Source of the DNA: Anniella stebbinsi
Lineage: Eukaryota; Chordata; Lepidosauria; Squamata; Anniellidae
NCBI GenBank assembly: GCA_029215795.1
Contig: JARDYH010000003.1
Location: forward strand, 105,308,609-105,372,608
Length of the DNA stretch: 64,000 nucleotides
Direction of reading: 5' to 3'
Numbering within the stretch: position 1 is the first letter of the stretch; every line of letters begins with the position of its first letter. The notes below the pieces were generated by a model. The model saw only the letters and a program-made list of their open reading frames with translations. It had not been told where the DNA came from and did not search any database. Positions 40,620 to 51,351 of the stretch are shown here, piece after piece. Both the position numbers and the translations under genes were made by a program.

Positions 40620-41060
40620 TATTTTATTTATTTAAACATTTGTATCTTGCCCTATATCACAAGGATCTCTGGGCAGCATACAGATAAAATCATACAAATA
40701 ATATAAAACAATAAATATACACAGCTAAAACAAATCAAACCATTAATAAGCTAAAACCAGTATAGAATTAAAAAACAGCAAAACCAATTAAAACAATTAA
40801 AACTATGTGCAGGCTCGGTGAGTTTAGCCATCGAAAGCTTTGATAAAAAGCCATGTCTTAGCTTCGCGCTGAAATGAAGCCAGTTCCGGAGCCATCGGGC
40901 CTCTAAGGGGAGGGCATTCCAGTTGGAGTGCCACAACAGAGAAAGCCCTTTCCCATGTCCCACCATAGCGTATGTCTCATGTTGGTGGGATGCGGAGGAG
41001 GGCTCCTTCAACACATCTCAAGTCTCAGGCAGGCATATATAGGGAGTGGCACTCCCTCAC
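40620..41060 (-). mobile_element. 3' end of a reptile LINE, reversed
   Basis: On the minus strand the text runs 'gccctcctccgcatcccac', 'gggctttctctgttgtggc', 'ctggcttcatttcagcgcg' and then an A/T tail near 40640-40740. This is a familiar LINE 3' coding/UTR pattern of reptiles. There is no long frame and the clade is not certain. Confidence 0.5.
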
Positions 41061-41492
41061 ATATCAAGGTCCCAAGCCATTTCAAAGTTTCTTCCTGAAA
41101 TAGCATATAAACTTTAATGGAGGGTGGGGGAATTATAATATATTATTTAGATGGTAGTTGACCCCATTCAGATTAAGACAGATTTACACAGGAACCAATG
41201 GTGGTTGTTGGAGTTATGTTAACCTGAAGCAGATATTTGTTATATTTTTGGAAACACTGTAAGAGCGTAATTTTGAAGCATATTACAGAGTTTACAGGTG
41301 ATGTTATACCATTTCCCCAGCAGATTTGACCCACTTTAGTCAGTTAACCCTTGCTTTGTCACAATCACAGAGCTGGAAGGGATCTCCAGGGGATCTTCCA
41401 GATGAACTCTTATCTTATTACAATATCATATACAATTTCTTTTGGAAATGGATTAATTTGTTTTGTTTCAGTGATTATGGAATGATATTGTA

Positions 41493-41538
<46 letters not shown>
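41493..41538. repeat. (TTA)n microsatellite
   Basis: About fifteen ATT units. Confidence 0.92.
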
Positions 41539-41539
<1 letters not shown>

Positions 41540-42262
41540 TGTTGATTCAGGTATAATATCAGTAAGATATTGATTGTCCAGGCATCAAATGTGATCCTTT
41601 ATGATGCATTTGGGGAGGAGGCAGAGCTCCGTGGCAGAGCACAAGGGTTGCATACAGAACATCCTTACCTTAAAAGCGCTGGTATATCCCGTTAATAGGC
41701 TCTCAGCTATCTGTAATAGGAAAAACCTCTGTCTGAGACATTAGGGAACTGCTACTATAATCATATGAGCAAGGAATGGCAAGACATGCTAGCCTTATTC
41801 AAGCATTCTACCGTGTAGAGGAAACATGTGAGGAGAGGAAGTGCTCCAGCCCTGACCCCCTCCTTGTGCATTTCCATTGGGTGATGGTCTGAAGAGGAGA
41901 GCCTCATGTATCCACATGATTAAGAACTCTGATTTTCCAGGGTTCTTCATCATGCGGAGAGCCTCCACTGATACAGGAGACCATCACCCTCCACAAGCAC
42001 AAGGTCTTAGACTATCACCCTCCACAAGGCAACAGATGCAACAACAGAATGGTGGAATGTTCCCTCTCTTCACACGTTCACTGTCCATGGTAAGAGATTG
42101 CCTGAACGGAGCTGTTTCCTCTTGAAAATCTAGGAGAGCTTGGACCCTGGTTGCCCAGTGATGTGCAGAATTCTAGAATTCACACAGTCATTCACTCTAT
42201 GGCAGTTGGGGATATTGGAAGACAGCAGCTGCTCTGATGCAAGCCTTTTTGTCATCCTCAAG

Positions 42263-45200
42263 ATGCGCTCCCTATTGTTTTCCCACCTCTTTGTCTTCTT
42301 CTTCTGCTGGAGCTGTTTCCAATATGCAGCAGCCATGCCCCCTTATTTACTGTTACCCCCATTGCTGGTCACCTGCTCTGACCAACAGAACCATATCTAT
42401 CCACAGCGAGACGACCAACTTCGCACCTCATGTCTGTGGGGTCAGGATCCTGAGCTGCATTATTTAAGAGCTACAGGGATTGTTTCCAGAATTGGGAAGC
42501 AACAAACAGAATTGCCATCTTCTCAGTGCCACTGGTACTGGAGCTCCACCTTTGTGCACAATAGGATTCTCTGGTCAGGCCGGATAGTGCTGGGCCCTAA
42601 CTTAGCCCCAAGGGACATGCATCCACCTCGTGACTCCAACCCCATCGCCATTCAGTGTATATCACCTTCCTGTACAGTGCCAGTATGCCTTCGCCGCAAT
42701 CTGAGCATCGAGGTGTTTGGCCAAGAGGTCCATATCTTCCTGCTTTGGCCGCTCACACTTCCTATCCATGAGTGGCAGCCAGTGCAGCTGGGCTGGTGTG
42801 CATGCCTCAACACTTCAAGTTGGCGCTACCACTACAGTAGCCGATTGGGTAGCCCCACGGTGCTTCTCCTTCCCACCAGCTACCATTCAAATTCTCCACC
42901 ACCTGCTCACTGCCATAGTGATGAACTTCACCACATGTGCACCTCCTACTTCAACTATCACCTGATGGTGCATTACACCCACCAAGGGTTATATATTTCT
43001 TCCCTCCACATTAAGCAAGCACCTCGGGTCAGCCTTAGCATGGACTTGAAGGTGGAACCCACTCTACTGCATATTTTCAGTACACATTCCAAAGTGCTCA
43101 GCATCTTCCATAAGACTATCAGCCTGTCCTGGAGCCTCCTACCTCTCAGTTCCCCAAAAATGGTCTATAGACTGTTGGATGTTAAATGTAAGGAGGTCTG
43201 GTCTACCTTCTATAATCCATATGCTCTGCAGAACAATTACTCTGTTGCCTATATTCCACAGCATTTGAGGAAGAAGGTAGTGGCCAGTGTCTACTTTTAT
43301 ATTGATGAGGCATGGCTTGGGGAGTTGAATGGGGAGCTAAGTTATTATAATGCTACCTTAAATCTAACATCGAAGAGTGAGCCTCCAGTTTCCCTCACTC
43401 TCAACACACAGGCAATCAAGATGGGCACATATCTTTTTAGCCGTACACAGGGACTCTATTATTCCACCCAAGAAGGAAATGTTACCGATGCCACTGGCAA
43501 CCTCTCCAGTATTCACTACATTTTTTACCAGCAGCAAAGCCTCTCTTACCTGATCACCATTGAGTTTGTCCAACTGCGGTGGTACAAGTTCAATTTACAT
43601 CTATATCTTAACAGGAACCGAGCCCTTCTGAGGTCTTCTTCAGAGAAAGATATAGAAATCCACATTTTCAATAGTGGTCCTTCTTTTTTACAAAGTTTAG
43701 TCTATATTGTGTGGTTTATTCCTTTGCAACATCCTTTACTGCAGTGTGAGTGGACCTTCAACTTGCAACTTTTTGATTCGAGGAAAGAATACTTCTTTTG
43801 GAATGATACTTATACTTACAGAGATCGTGTCAGAAATGCTGCCCATTTTATTCCTCGCTCTGCTTTACCTTTCAACCCTGCCTTGTATGATGGCTTTGTA
43901 GCTCAAGTAAACTGCACAAGAAGTGGACATACACCTGCTATTTTAAAAGCTATAGTCAACACTTACGCTTCAAAGGTTGTGGAGTCCACAGTGGCTTGTC
44001 TTCAAAGAATTTGTTTTATTAAGAAAGTTAAAATACAGAAACCTAATTCTACTAATTGTGTCTTAAATTTTAGTAAAAGGGTACCATTTACTCTCTCTGC
44101 TGATACACAGATGAATTGCTCAGCTCCTAAACAAAAAATGATAGTTTGGAAAATCTATAAAGTCCCAGATGTGAAGACTACTCCAGACTGGTCAAAACCT
44201 TTTAACCCACCTGGCATTGGAAGAAAAAACCTTATAAAATTAGAAGTTCCTGGCTCAAGCTTAGACGACGGCTTGTATCTCTTTAACTTGACAGTAAGAT
44301 TAACCACAATGGATACTTCAGAGAGTGCGGAAGGTTCTGATTCATTGCTTGTCAAGATTGGGTCAGGGAGTCTTGTGGCTGTCATTGCTGGAGGCAATTT
44401 GCAGACAGTTGGTTCTTCCAACCAATGGACTCTGGATGGATCTTCTTCCTCTGATCCTGATGCAACCCAGCCCTTTGAAGGATTGATATTTACTTGGTAC
44501 TGCACGAAACAAAAAGCAGACTATGTATCCATGAACCTAAGTGCAAATGGGAAATGTTATCCAGAACAGGTGGATTTGAAATGGACAACATCCTCTGATC
44601 CAGTTCAAACTGTGCTCCCCAAAACACTTCAGGAAAATGCTATTTATCATTTTCTCCTGGTGGTTCAGAAAGAAAACCAAACAGCTCAGGCTGAACAAAC
44701 GGTACATGTGCAAGCTGGCCCTGCCCTAATTCCGAATGTCACATGTATTGAAAACTGTGGTAAGTCAGTAATACCAACAGAAAAAAAATGCCTTTCTGGC
44801 AAGTGCCTCAATTGCAGAAAATCTAGTCGACCGCTGTACTATTGGTCCCTCTTCTCAGGAAGCACCACAGAGATACGTTTTGATTGGGATTCCAAGATTA
44901 CAACTGGGAGAGCTAATTCATACATAAGTATAAATTCTTTAAGTTTTATAAATGTGACAGAACAATCATATACACTAGTTTTAAAAGTGGCCATGTGGGG
45001 AAATAAGGCATCCGTCTATAATTATTTATTTTTTGTAAATTCACCACCACTGGATGGAAAGTGTGTGCTTAACGCAACCACAGGAATGGTATTCCTAACA
45101 AAATTCATTGTTCACTGTAGTGGGTTTAAAGATAAAAGCTTGCCTCTTACATATAAAGTCAAAGCAGCATTGGATATACTGAAAATTACTAGAATGTCTT

Positions 45201-48200
45201 CTCCAGAGAATAGTACCTTAGGGACCATCGTGTATTTTGGTTATCTATCTAAAATTCCACCCTCTTATTTACTCATTGGTGTACCCTCTAAGCAATATGC
45301 TTTGACAATATATGTTGAAGTATATGATATACTTGGAGCATATTCCCGAGTAACTTTAGAGACAACGGTTCATGGTCCATTAAAAGGCAAGCAAACAGAC
45401 ATTATTCTAAATGAATTACATGGGTTAACCAGTGGACCAAGAGCTCCAATAACATTTTTTATTGAAAACAGGGATTATTTTAGTGCAGGTTATTTTGTCT
45501 ACATGGTGGCATCTACTTTAAATGATATAGAAACTTTGCAAAGATTTCATTCCTCTAAAACTGAACTGCGTGAAATCCTCCTAAATAGATCTGCAGGAAT
45601 CCCTACAATAGATATAATGGAGGCAAACCAAATGATCTCATGTATTTTTCAAATAACACAGGAAGTCACTGAAATTAACAGGAAATCACAACTACTTGCT
45701 GTCAGAAAGCTCAAAGAAGTGAGTGAAGAACTGAAAAAGCATAGCAATGAAGACCTAGGATCTAAGGAAATAGAGATTCTTGGCACTGCTATTCTAGCAG
45801 GGTTGTCCAATGTCCTGAAAGCTGCTCTATTAGAACACAGAAATGTCCACAGAAATGGGGTTAAGGAAACCATCTCTGCTACTGAGATTTTAGCAGACCT
45901 AGTCTTACAAGGTAAAGTCCCTGGAGAAAATGAAACTATTATGGAAGCCAAAGACTGGACTATCACATTAAGCAAAGATGAAAAATGGGATGTTTACGGT
46001 GCTTTTTCTAAGAGAAAGGATTGCAAGAACTGTTTTTATCCCAGAATGAAACAGCAGGAGAATGACAGTTTACCTGTGGATGCTGTGATTTCCACTGTTC
46101 TTTATGAATTTGACAAGAACCCTTTTCCTTGGTTGCCATTTACAGATGATATTGGCACAATGGTGACTGGATTCAAAATGACAGAAACCAAATCTAATGG
46201 TGACATAACTGGGATCATGCCTGATAAAGTTGAAATGATCATGAATAGAAAAGATGAGAAGACTGCTATCTTTGAGGTGATGATAGGATGTGACAGAAAG
46301 CCGGCTAAAGCAACTGGAGAATTTAGTTTTGAAGTATACAGGAAGTCCAAAGATGTTTTCATCCAGATTGTGACAAACCTGAAGCTCAGTTTCCAGATAT
46401 TTATATATCCCAGTCTCAAGGTCAGCCATCCTCCTATAGCTTCCTTTAATGCTTCTCATAACAAGCCTGTAGTACCAAGGGAAAAGATTTCCAGTTACAA
46501 TGACTGTGCACTTCAGGCTCCTTATGTATTTTGTCTTCCCCAGACATTGCTCAGATCCATGTTCCAGGGCAGCAGAGCAGAAAGACTGGACATGTTCATT
46601 GTTTTACAGTCAGCCCTTTTTGCGTGCAACCAGCTAGTTGGCATTGTGCTCTTCACTGCTGACTGTTTGTACCTGAACGGAGTCCAAAGTCACTGGAAAG
46701 AAGGCTTCTGTAGCCTTGGCCCTCAGACCAGCTGGGAAAAGGTTCATTGCATCTGCACAGGAAAAAAACGCACTTCAAGGACCGCAAATCCCCAACTAAG
46801 AAGAACCTCCAATGATGACATCACATTTTTAGCTGGGAAAGTAACTGCATACCCCAATCCGGTAGATATGAAAAGAATTCAGTTAGCCCAAATTCACAAA
46901 AACCCAGTGACCATGTTGACAGTACTTTTCATTTTTGTAGTATATGTCTTCTTAGCTATTTGGGCAATGAGAAAAGATAGGGCTGATCTGAAAAGTAGAG
47001 ACCATGTCATAGTTTTGCCAGACAATGACCCCTTTGATAAAGTGTGCTACCTGATCACAATATACACAGGCAGCCGTTTTGGAGCAGGAACTACAGCTGA
47101 TGTTTTTGTTCAATTGATAGGAGAAAGAACGGCCAGTGACATACACTGCTTAAGGCACCCTGAACACCTGACTTTTCTTCGAGGGGCCATCAATACCTTT
47201 CTCCTGACTACTAAGAATGATCTAGGAGATATTTATTGCTTTCGAGCCTGGCACAATAATGTGGGTTCTTCCCCTAATTGGTTCTTGAGTAGAATCAAAG
47301 TGGAAAATATATACACCAAACAGTCTTGGATGTTCATATGCCAAAAATGGTTTGCCTTTGATAAAGACAATGGTCTAATAGAGCGGTCATTTATTGTTGC
47401 TCACCGAACTGAGCCTTTAAACAAAATGGATTTCTTCTTGATAAGCTTGGCCAATGATCTGGTAGATAGTCACTTATGGCTCTCTATCTTTGCTCATGTC
47501 TGCACTGGTTCTTTGAACAGACTCCAACGACTATCCTGTTGTTTAGCAATACTGTTTTGCATCCTGCTTGTCAACATTATGTTATTCAGTGCTGACAAGG
47601 ATCTACAAATGTTTTCTGAACATCTACAATATTTGAGACCCATAATAATCGGAATTCAAAGTGCTTTCATTTCCATCCCTTTGCAGATGATTATAGCAGC
47701 TTTATTCAAATATGCTCAGAAGGAACCTTCTCCACAGAACACAACTCAAACTCAGCCTAAAGAATATTCTGCTTTCATGTCTGGTAATTTTAGGAATTGG
47801 AAGGAGCGTCTGCAGAAATGGTACCTTGTAGAAACTGCTTCAAAAGGCCCATGGCATCGTTTCCCAGGCAGCTCTTCCAATGGCCCAGGTTCATACAAAT
47901 TGGAAAAAACAAAATGCAGACGAACAACGAAAGGTTGGGCCAACTGCACAATTTCTGAGGGTGATGCAAATGTAATTGCAACAGAAGAGGACATACCACA
48001 AGATGCCAATGACAATTTTAGCAATAATTATGTGGGAAAGGATACATCTCCTCAGATAAGACCATTGAATATTGCCAATATGCTCTTTTGTAAGAGGCCA
48101 CAAATAATGATAGCAACATGGTGGAATAGATATGTTTCATGGATGTTGGCCTTGGTCATTTCTACCGTGTCATCATTTTTTATCATCTTCTATGGTCTGT

Positions 48201-50170
48201 CTTATGACTATGAGACATCATTCGAGTGGCTGGCAGCATCCGCTATCTCACTGGGTGTGAGTGTGTTTCTTCTTGAAGTCCTGAACATCCTTTTTTTTTC
48301 AGCCTTGAAGACGCTTTATCCAAAATACTGTGAAAGCATTCCGTGGTCAAGCAAAGAAACCTACTTAGAGATTAAGCTGAATGACATAAATATGGATGCA
48401 GATGATATGCGCGAATTACATTATGATCTAGTCAGAATGAGAGGTGCAAAGCATTATCAGCCCTTGGAAGAGGATGAAATTACAATTTTTAAGAAAAGAC
48501 AGAAGATTCAACACCAAGCTTTTGTTTTCATCAAGGATGTTATATGTCACTTTGTCTTTTTGATTCTTATTTTACACATTGCCTACTCAATGGAAAACAC
48601 CACTAGTTTTTACTACAATCAAGATATTCATAACAAATTCTCTCTGGGACTTACAGATGTCAATAAAGTAGAGCATGTTTACATTTGGCTGAGAGAGATC
48701 TTTCTGCCCTTGATTCACAATGGCTACCACCCCAGCTATCTTTCAGATACTTGGTCTAAAATTATTGGATTACCCAGGATGCGGCAAATAAGGGCAAAGA
48801 ATACTAAAAAAGAATGTTTCTATCCACACAGTTTTATAAATAAATTTGTGATTAGTAAAAGCCATTGCCTCCACAAGTATGGCCTTGACCAAGAAGATCA
48901 GAGAGATTATCTAGAATCTTGGACAAACCCAGCCAATAAATCTGTTTCTAATAATCTCAGCAATTTTTCAGGCTTCACTTATCAATCAGTCACCGATCCA
49001 TGGAAATATAGTTCCTATGGAGAACTACACACATATGGAGCAGGAGGGTATACTTTTAACATTTATCCAAAAGAACAACTGCCTAATTCTACGAAAAGAA
49101 TAGCTATTTTAGAAAGGAGCAGCTGGCTTGATGAAAACACCTGGGCACTGATAGTTGAGATGACAACGTTTAATTCAGATGTAGCTTTATTTTCTAGTAT
49201 CTCAGTTGTATTTGAGGTTTCTCATTTGGGTCCTATTAACACAAGCTTGTTGATCCATTCATACAAACTCCCCATTTTCAAACAGCTAAGCAAGATGGAA
49301 AAGTTTGTTTATATAGCTGTTGGTTATATTCTTGTCTTTTATATCATTGATGAATTATGTGTGGTAGAACAGCAGAGGTTAAAATACATAAAAACGGTTT
49401 CAAATTTAATTAACTTTGGAATAAAAGGAGTATGTTTGTTCTTTCTTTTGCAGCTTGCCTTCAAATTTAAACTGGCTTCTAGCGTAATAGAGTTGTATTT
49501 ACTTCATCCAGATGAATTCATTCCATTTCATAAAGTTTCTCATGTTGATAAAACATTGCGGATAACTCTGGGTTTTTTGGCCTTCCTTATTGTTTTGAAA
49601 ACTCTCAGGTATTCCCGATTCTTTTATGATGTGCGGTTGGCCCAGAGATCTATTTTAGCAGCCCTTCCAGGCATCTGTTCTATGGCTCTCGTAGTAGCAG
49701 TCTACTTTTTTGTATATATGGCATTTGGCTATCTAGTATTTGGCCAATATGAATGGAATTACAATACAATGACTCATTCTGCTCAGACCGTGTTCTCTTA
49801 TTGTGTTTCAGCTTTTAAAGACACGGCCTTTACATCCAATAGGTTGCTGGGGGGTCTCTTTCTAGCTACATTCATGATGGTGATGATCTGTGTTTTGATC
49901 AATTTGTTTCAAGCTGTGATTATGTCCGCCTATGAGGACATGAAGCAACCTGTGTATGAAGAGCCTTCTGATGAAGCAGAAGTAGTAAATTTTCTGTTTC
50001 ATAAGGTTACCAAGATATGGTATTTTGTAACCTGCAGATCAGCATCTACAACTGATACAGAACTTTTCAATAGAGTATTGTTTGGGCATCCTGAGCAAAG
50101 AAACACACAGCACCTAGGGCTCAAAGCCAGAAAAATAAATGGCCGGAAAATGGTTTATCTTGTCATTTGA
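42263..50170 (+). CDS. PKDREJ: PKDREJ-type polycystin, copy 2 (intronless, 2635 aa)
   Basis: The frame is open from 42140, but the ATG at 42263 is chosen because it begins a clear signal peptide (MRSLLFSHLFVFFFCW) and lines up with the start of copy 1. It aligns with copy 1 along its full length. The REJ motif LDGSSSSDPD lies ~726. The GPS-like segment is at ~1465-1508 (HWKEG-C-LGP, HCIC) and again has no cleavage tripeptide. The PLAT domain begins ~1595 (ITIYTGSRFGAGTTADVF), the polycystin domain spans ~2110-2335, and the pore segment is FGQYEWNYNTMTHSAQTV (~2493). The cytosolic loop between TM3 and TM4 (~1818-1946) is unlike that of copy 1 and about 37 residues longer. No frame break was seen. 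AATAAA occurs at 50450 and 50829. The divergence argues for an old duplication with both copies under selection. Confidence 0.9.
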   Translation: MRSLLFSHLFVFFFCWSCFQYAAAMPPYLLLPPLLVTCSDQQNHIYPQRDDQLRTSCLWGQDPELHYLRATGIVSRIGKQQTELPSSQCHWYWSSTFVHNRILWSGRIVLGPNLAPRDMHPPRDSNPIAIQCISPSCTVPVCLRRNLSIEVFGQEVHIFLLWPLTLPIHEWQPVQLGWCACLNTSSWRYHYSSRLGSPTVLLLPTSYHSNSPPPAHCHSDELHHMCTSYFNYHLMVHYTHQGLYISSLHIKQAPRVSLSMDLKVEPTLLHIFSTHSKVLSIFHKTISLSWSLLPLSSPKMVYRLLDVKCKEVWSTFYNPYALQNNYSVAYIPQHLRKKVVASVYFYIDEAWLGELNGELSYYNATLNLTSKSEPPVSLTLNTQAIKMGTYLFSRTQGLYYSTQEGNVTDATGNLSSIHYIFYQQQSLSYLITIEFVQLRWYKFNLHLYLNRNRALLRSSSEKDIEIHIFNSGPSFLQSLVYIVWFIPLQHPLLQCEWTFNLQLFDSRKEYFFWNDTYTYRDRVRNAAHFIPRSALPFNPALYDGFVAQVNCTRSGHTPAILKAIVNTYASKVVESTVACLQRICFIKKVKIQKPNSTNCVLNFSKRVPFTLSADTQMNCSAPKQKMIVWKIYKVPDVKTTPDWSKPFNPPGIGRKNLIKLEVPGSSLDDGLYLFNLTVRLTTMDTSESAEGSDSLLVKIGSGSLVAVIAGGNLQTVGSSNQWTLDGSSSSDPDATQPFEGLIFTWYCTKQKADYVSMNLSANGKCYPEQVDLKWTTSSDPVQTVLPKTLQENAIYHFLLVVQKENQTAQAEQTVHVQAGPALIPNVTCIENCGKSVIPTEKKCLSGKCLNCRKSSRPLYYWSLFSGSTTEIRFDWDSKITTGRANSYISINSLSFINVTEQSYTLVLKVAMWGNKASVYNYLFFVNSPPLDGKCVLNATTGMVFLTKFIVHCSGFKDKSLPLTYKVKAALDILKITRMSSPENSTLGTIVYFGYLSKIPPSYLLIGVPSKQYALTIYVEVYDILGAYSRVTLETTVHGPLKGKQTDIILNELHGLTSGPRAPITFFIENRDYFSAGYFVYMVASTLNDIETLQRFHSSKTELREILLNRSAGIPTIDIMEANQMISCIFQITQEVTEINRKSQLLAVRKLKEVSEELKKHSNEDLGSKEIEILGTAILAGLSNVLKAALLEHRNVHRNGVKETISATEILADLVLQGKVPGENETIMEAKDWTITLSKDEKWDVYGAFSKRKDCKNCFYPRMKQQENDSLPVDAVISTVLYEFDKNPFPWLPFTDDIGTMVTGFKMTETKSNGDITGIMPDKVEMIMNRKDEKTAIFEVMIGCDRKPAKATGEFSFEVYRKSKDVFIQIVTNLKLSFQIFIYPSLKVSHPPIASFNASHNKPVVPREKISSYNDCALQAPYVFCLPQTLLRSMFQGSRAERLDMFIVLQSALFACNQLVGIVLFTADCLYLNGVQSHWKEGFCSLGPQTSWEKVHCICTGKKRTSRTANPQLRRTSNDDITFLAGKVTAYPNPVDMKRIQLAQIHKNPVTMLTVLFIFVVYVFLAIWAMRKDRADLKSRDHVIVLPDNDPFDKVCYLITIYTGSRFGAGTTADVFVQLIGERTASDIHCLRHPEHLTFLRGAINTFLLTTKNDLGDIYCFRAWHNNVGSSPNWFLSRIKVENIYTKQSWMFICQKWFAFDKDNGLIERSFIVAHRTEPLNKMDFFLISLANDLVDSHLWLSIFAHVCTGSLNRLQRLSCCLAILFCILLVNIMLFSADKDLQMFSEHLQYLRPIIIGIQSAFISIPLQMIIAALFKYAQKEPSPQNTTQTQPKEYSAFMSGNFRNWKERLQKWYLVETASKGPWHRFPGSSSNGPGSYKLEKTKCRRTTKGWANCTISEGDANVIATEEDIPQDANDNFSNNYVGKDTSPQIRPLNIANMLFCKRPQIMIATWWNRYVSWMLALVISTVSSFFIIFYGLSYDYETSFEWLAASAISLGVSVFLLEVLNILFFSALKTLYPKYCESIPWSSKETYLEIKLNDINMDADDMRELHYDLVRMRGAKHYQPLEEDEITIFKKRQKIQHQAFVFIKDVICHFVFLILILHIAYSMENTTSFYYNQDIHNKFSLGLTDVNKVEHVYIWLREIFLPLIHNGYHPSYLSDTWSKIIGLPRMRQIRAKNTKKECFYPHSFINKFVISKSHCLHKYGLDQEDQRDYLESWTNPANKSVSNNLSNFSGFTYQSVTDPWKYSSYGELHTYGAGGYTFNIYPKEQLPNSTKRIAILERSSWLDENTWALIVEMTTFNSDVALFSSISVVFEVSHLGPINTSLLIHSYKLPIFKQLSKMEKFVYIAVGYILVFYIIDELCVVEQQRLKYIKTVSNLINFGIKGVCLFFLLQLAFKFKLASSVIELYLLHPDEFIPFHKVSHVDKTLRITLGFLAFLIVLKTLRYSRFFYDVRLAQRSILAALPGICSMALVVAVYFFVYMAFGYLVFGQYEWNYNTMTHSAQTVFSYCVSAFKDTAFTSNRLLGGLFLATFMMVMICVLINLFQAVIMSAYEDMKQPVYEEPSDEAEVVNFLFHKVTKIWYFVTCRSASTTDTELFNRVLFGHPEQRNTQHLGLKARKINGRKMVYLVI

Positions 50171-50906
50171 TATTCACATGCACAACTACTGGGAGGGGGG
50201 GGGGATTGAAAAAAACAACTAGAAGAAATAAGAAAGGGATTGCCTAATTTATGAACCAAGATTAATTTCTAATGAGGTTATTTTTCATTGCCACTATTTA
50301 CATTTGCTGGTTATTCACAGCATATTATTATGGAATAATTACATTTAATTAACAGCAAGCATTCATATAGATAGTCTGGATGAAGAATGAGTATTTCAGC
50401 TCCATCCTTCCCTTCCCTTAATCTCTCTTATCATGTGGATCATGGTAAGAATAAAGGGAGGGAGAATGTAATAGAACTACAAGAAGGGGTAGGGAACAAT
50501 AGCTTTATGTATGTATTCTGCATTTTAAAAGCTGGTATTTCCCCCCACCCCCGAGATCTAGTTTAGCTGAAGTAATTTCTTATCCCTTAATTTCTTAAGA
50601 TACAGAAATATTTAACATTTTAGACAGAGGTATTTGTGTGAGTAGTCTTAGTTACATTTTGCCAGAAAGGAAGAATATAAACTCAAAAATAATTAAAAAT
50701 GAACTGTAATTTTCAAAAGGTGTATTGCTTGTTTTGCTGTTTTTATAACATTACTGTATATTTACAGGGTGAGTCCATGACAAAACTTTGTTATTACATG
50801 CAATTGGTACGAATGAATTACATTCAAGAATAAAGCACATGTTTGCCTTTACTGGAATTTTTACCCAATATGTCTGCAAGGCTATTGTGCCGTCTACTCC
50901 ACTTCA
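50171..50906. other. 3' flank of PKDREJ copy 2
   Basis: AT-rich, with two candidate poly-A signals (50450, 50829). No repeat recognised. Confidence 0.5.
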
Positions 50907-51262
50907 GACCCCCTCTACAAGAATTCGGTTTGACGCCTAGTTCTCCGATTATGTGCATCTTCTCGGAAGCGCTTTATGGTAAATGACTGTACGTCGGAGG
51001 TAATTGAGCACATAACTGGTGGCCTTACCGGTTGTTTGAAATGCGCTTTAGAAGTAGTTAATGCGGAGAATCGCTTGTTCACATAGTCAAAATGCGCTTT
51101 AACGGCCGCAGCAAAATAAAACTAGCTATTTAACGCGCATTCGATAATGCGCATAATTGGATAGATAACGCGCCTCAACTCCCGATTTGCGCTTCGCTCA
51201 TGTAGAGGTAAAAATTTTAATGAGACTTGAAAGAGCTTTAAACCTCTCGTGTAGAGGCAGCC
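50907..51262 (-). mobile_element. CpG-rich MITE, Harbinger-like (copy C, reversed), 3-bp TSD
   Basis: 356 bp, reverse orientation to copies A and B, ends GACCCCCTCTACAAG and GTGTAGAGGCAGCC, flanked by TCA on both sides (50904-50906 and 51263-51265). Confidence 0.85.
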
Positions 51263-51351
51263 TCAGTCACAGAGATGGAAGGGAATTTGGAGGTCATCTA
51301 ATCCACACCCCTCCTCCATGCAGGCTCCTCCTCCTCTTCCACTACCACTAC
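51263..51351 (-). mobile_element. CR1 3' fragment (left of LTR)
   Basis: 'gatggaagggaatttggagg', then 'tcatctaatccacacccct' and 'ccatgcagg', is the reversed 3'UTR pattern of CR1, also seen at 59160-59215. Confidence 0.6.

Larger units (their letters stand above)
39718..42139. other. Spacer between the two PKDREJ copies
   Basis: Contains the LINE tail at 40620-41060, a (TTA)n array at 41493-41538 and otherwise unassigned AT-rich DNA. Around 41970-42025 a 19-base phrase (atcaccctccacaag) occurs twice. No exon recognised. Confidence 0.55.

Noticed and set aside
41877..42125. 82-codon frame just upstream of PKDREJ copy 2
   Set aside because: No counterpart upstream of copy 1, no motif, and it overlaps a duplicated noncoding phrase.
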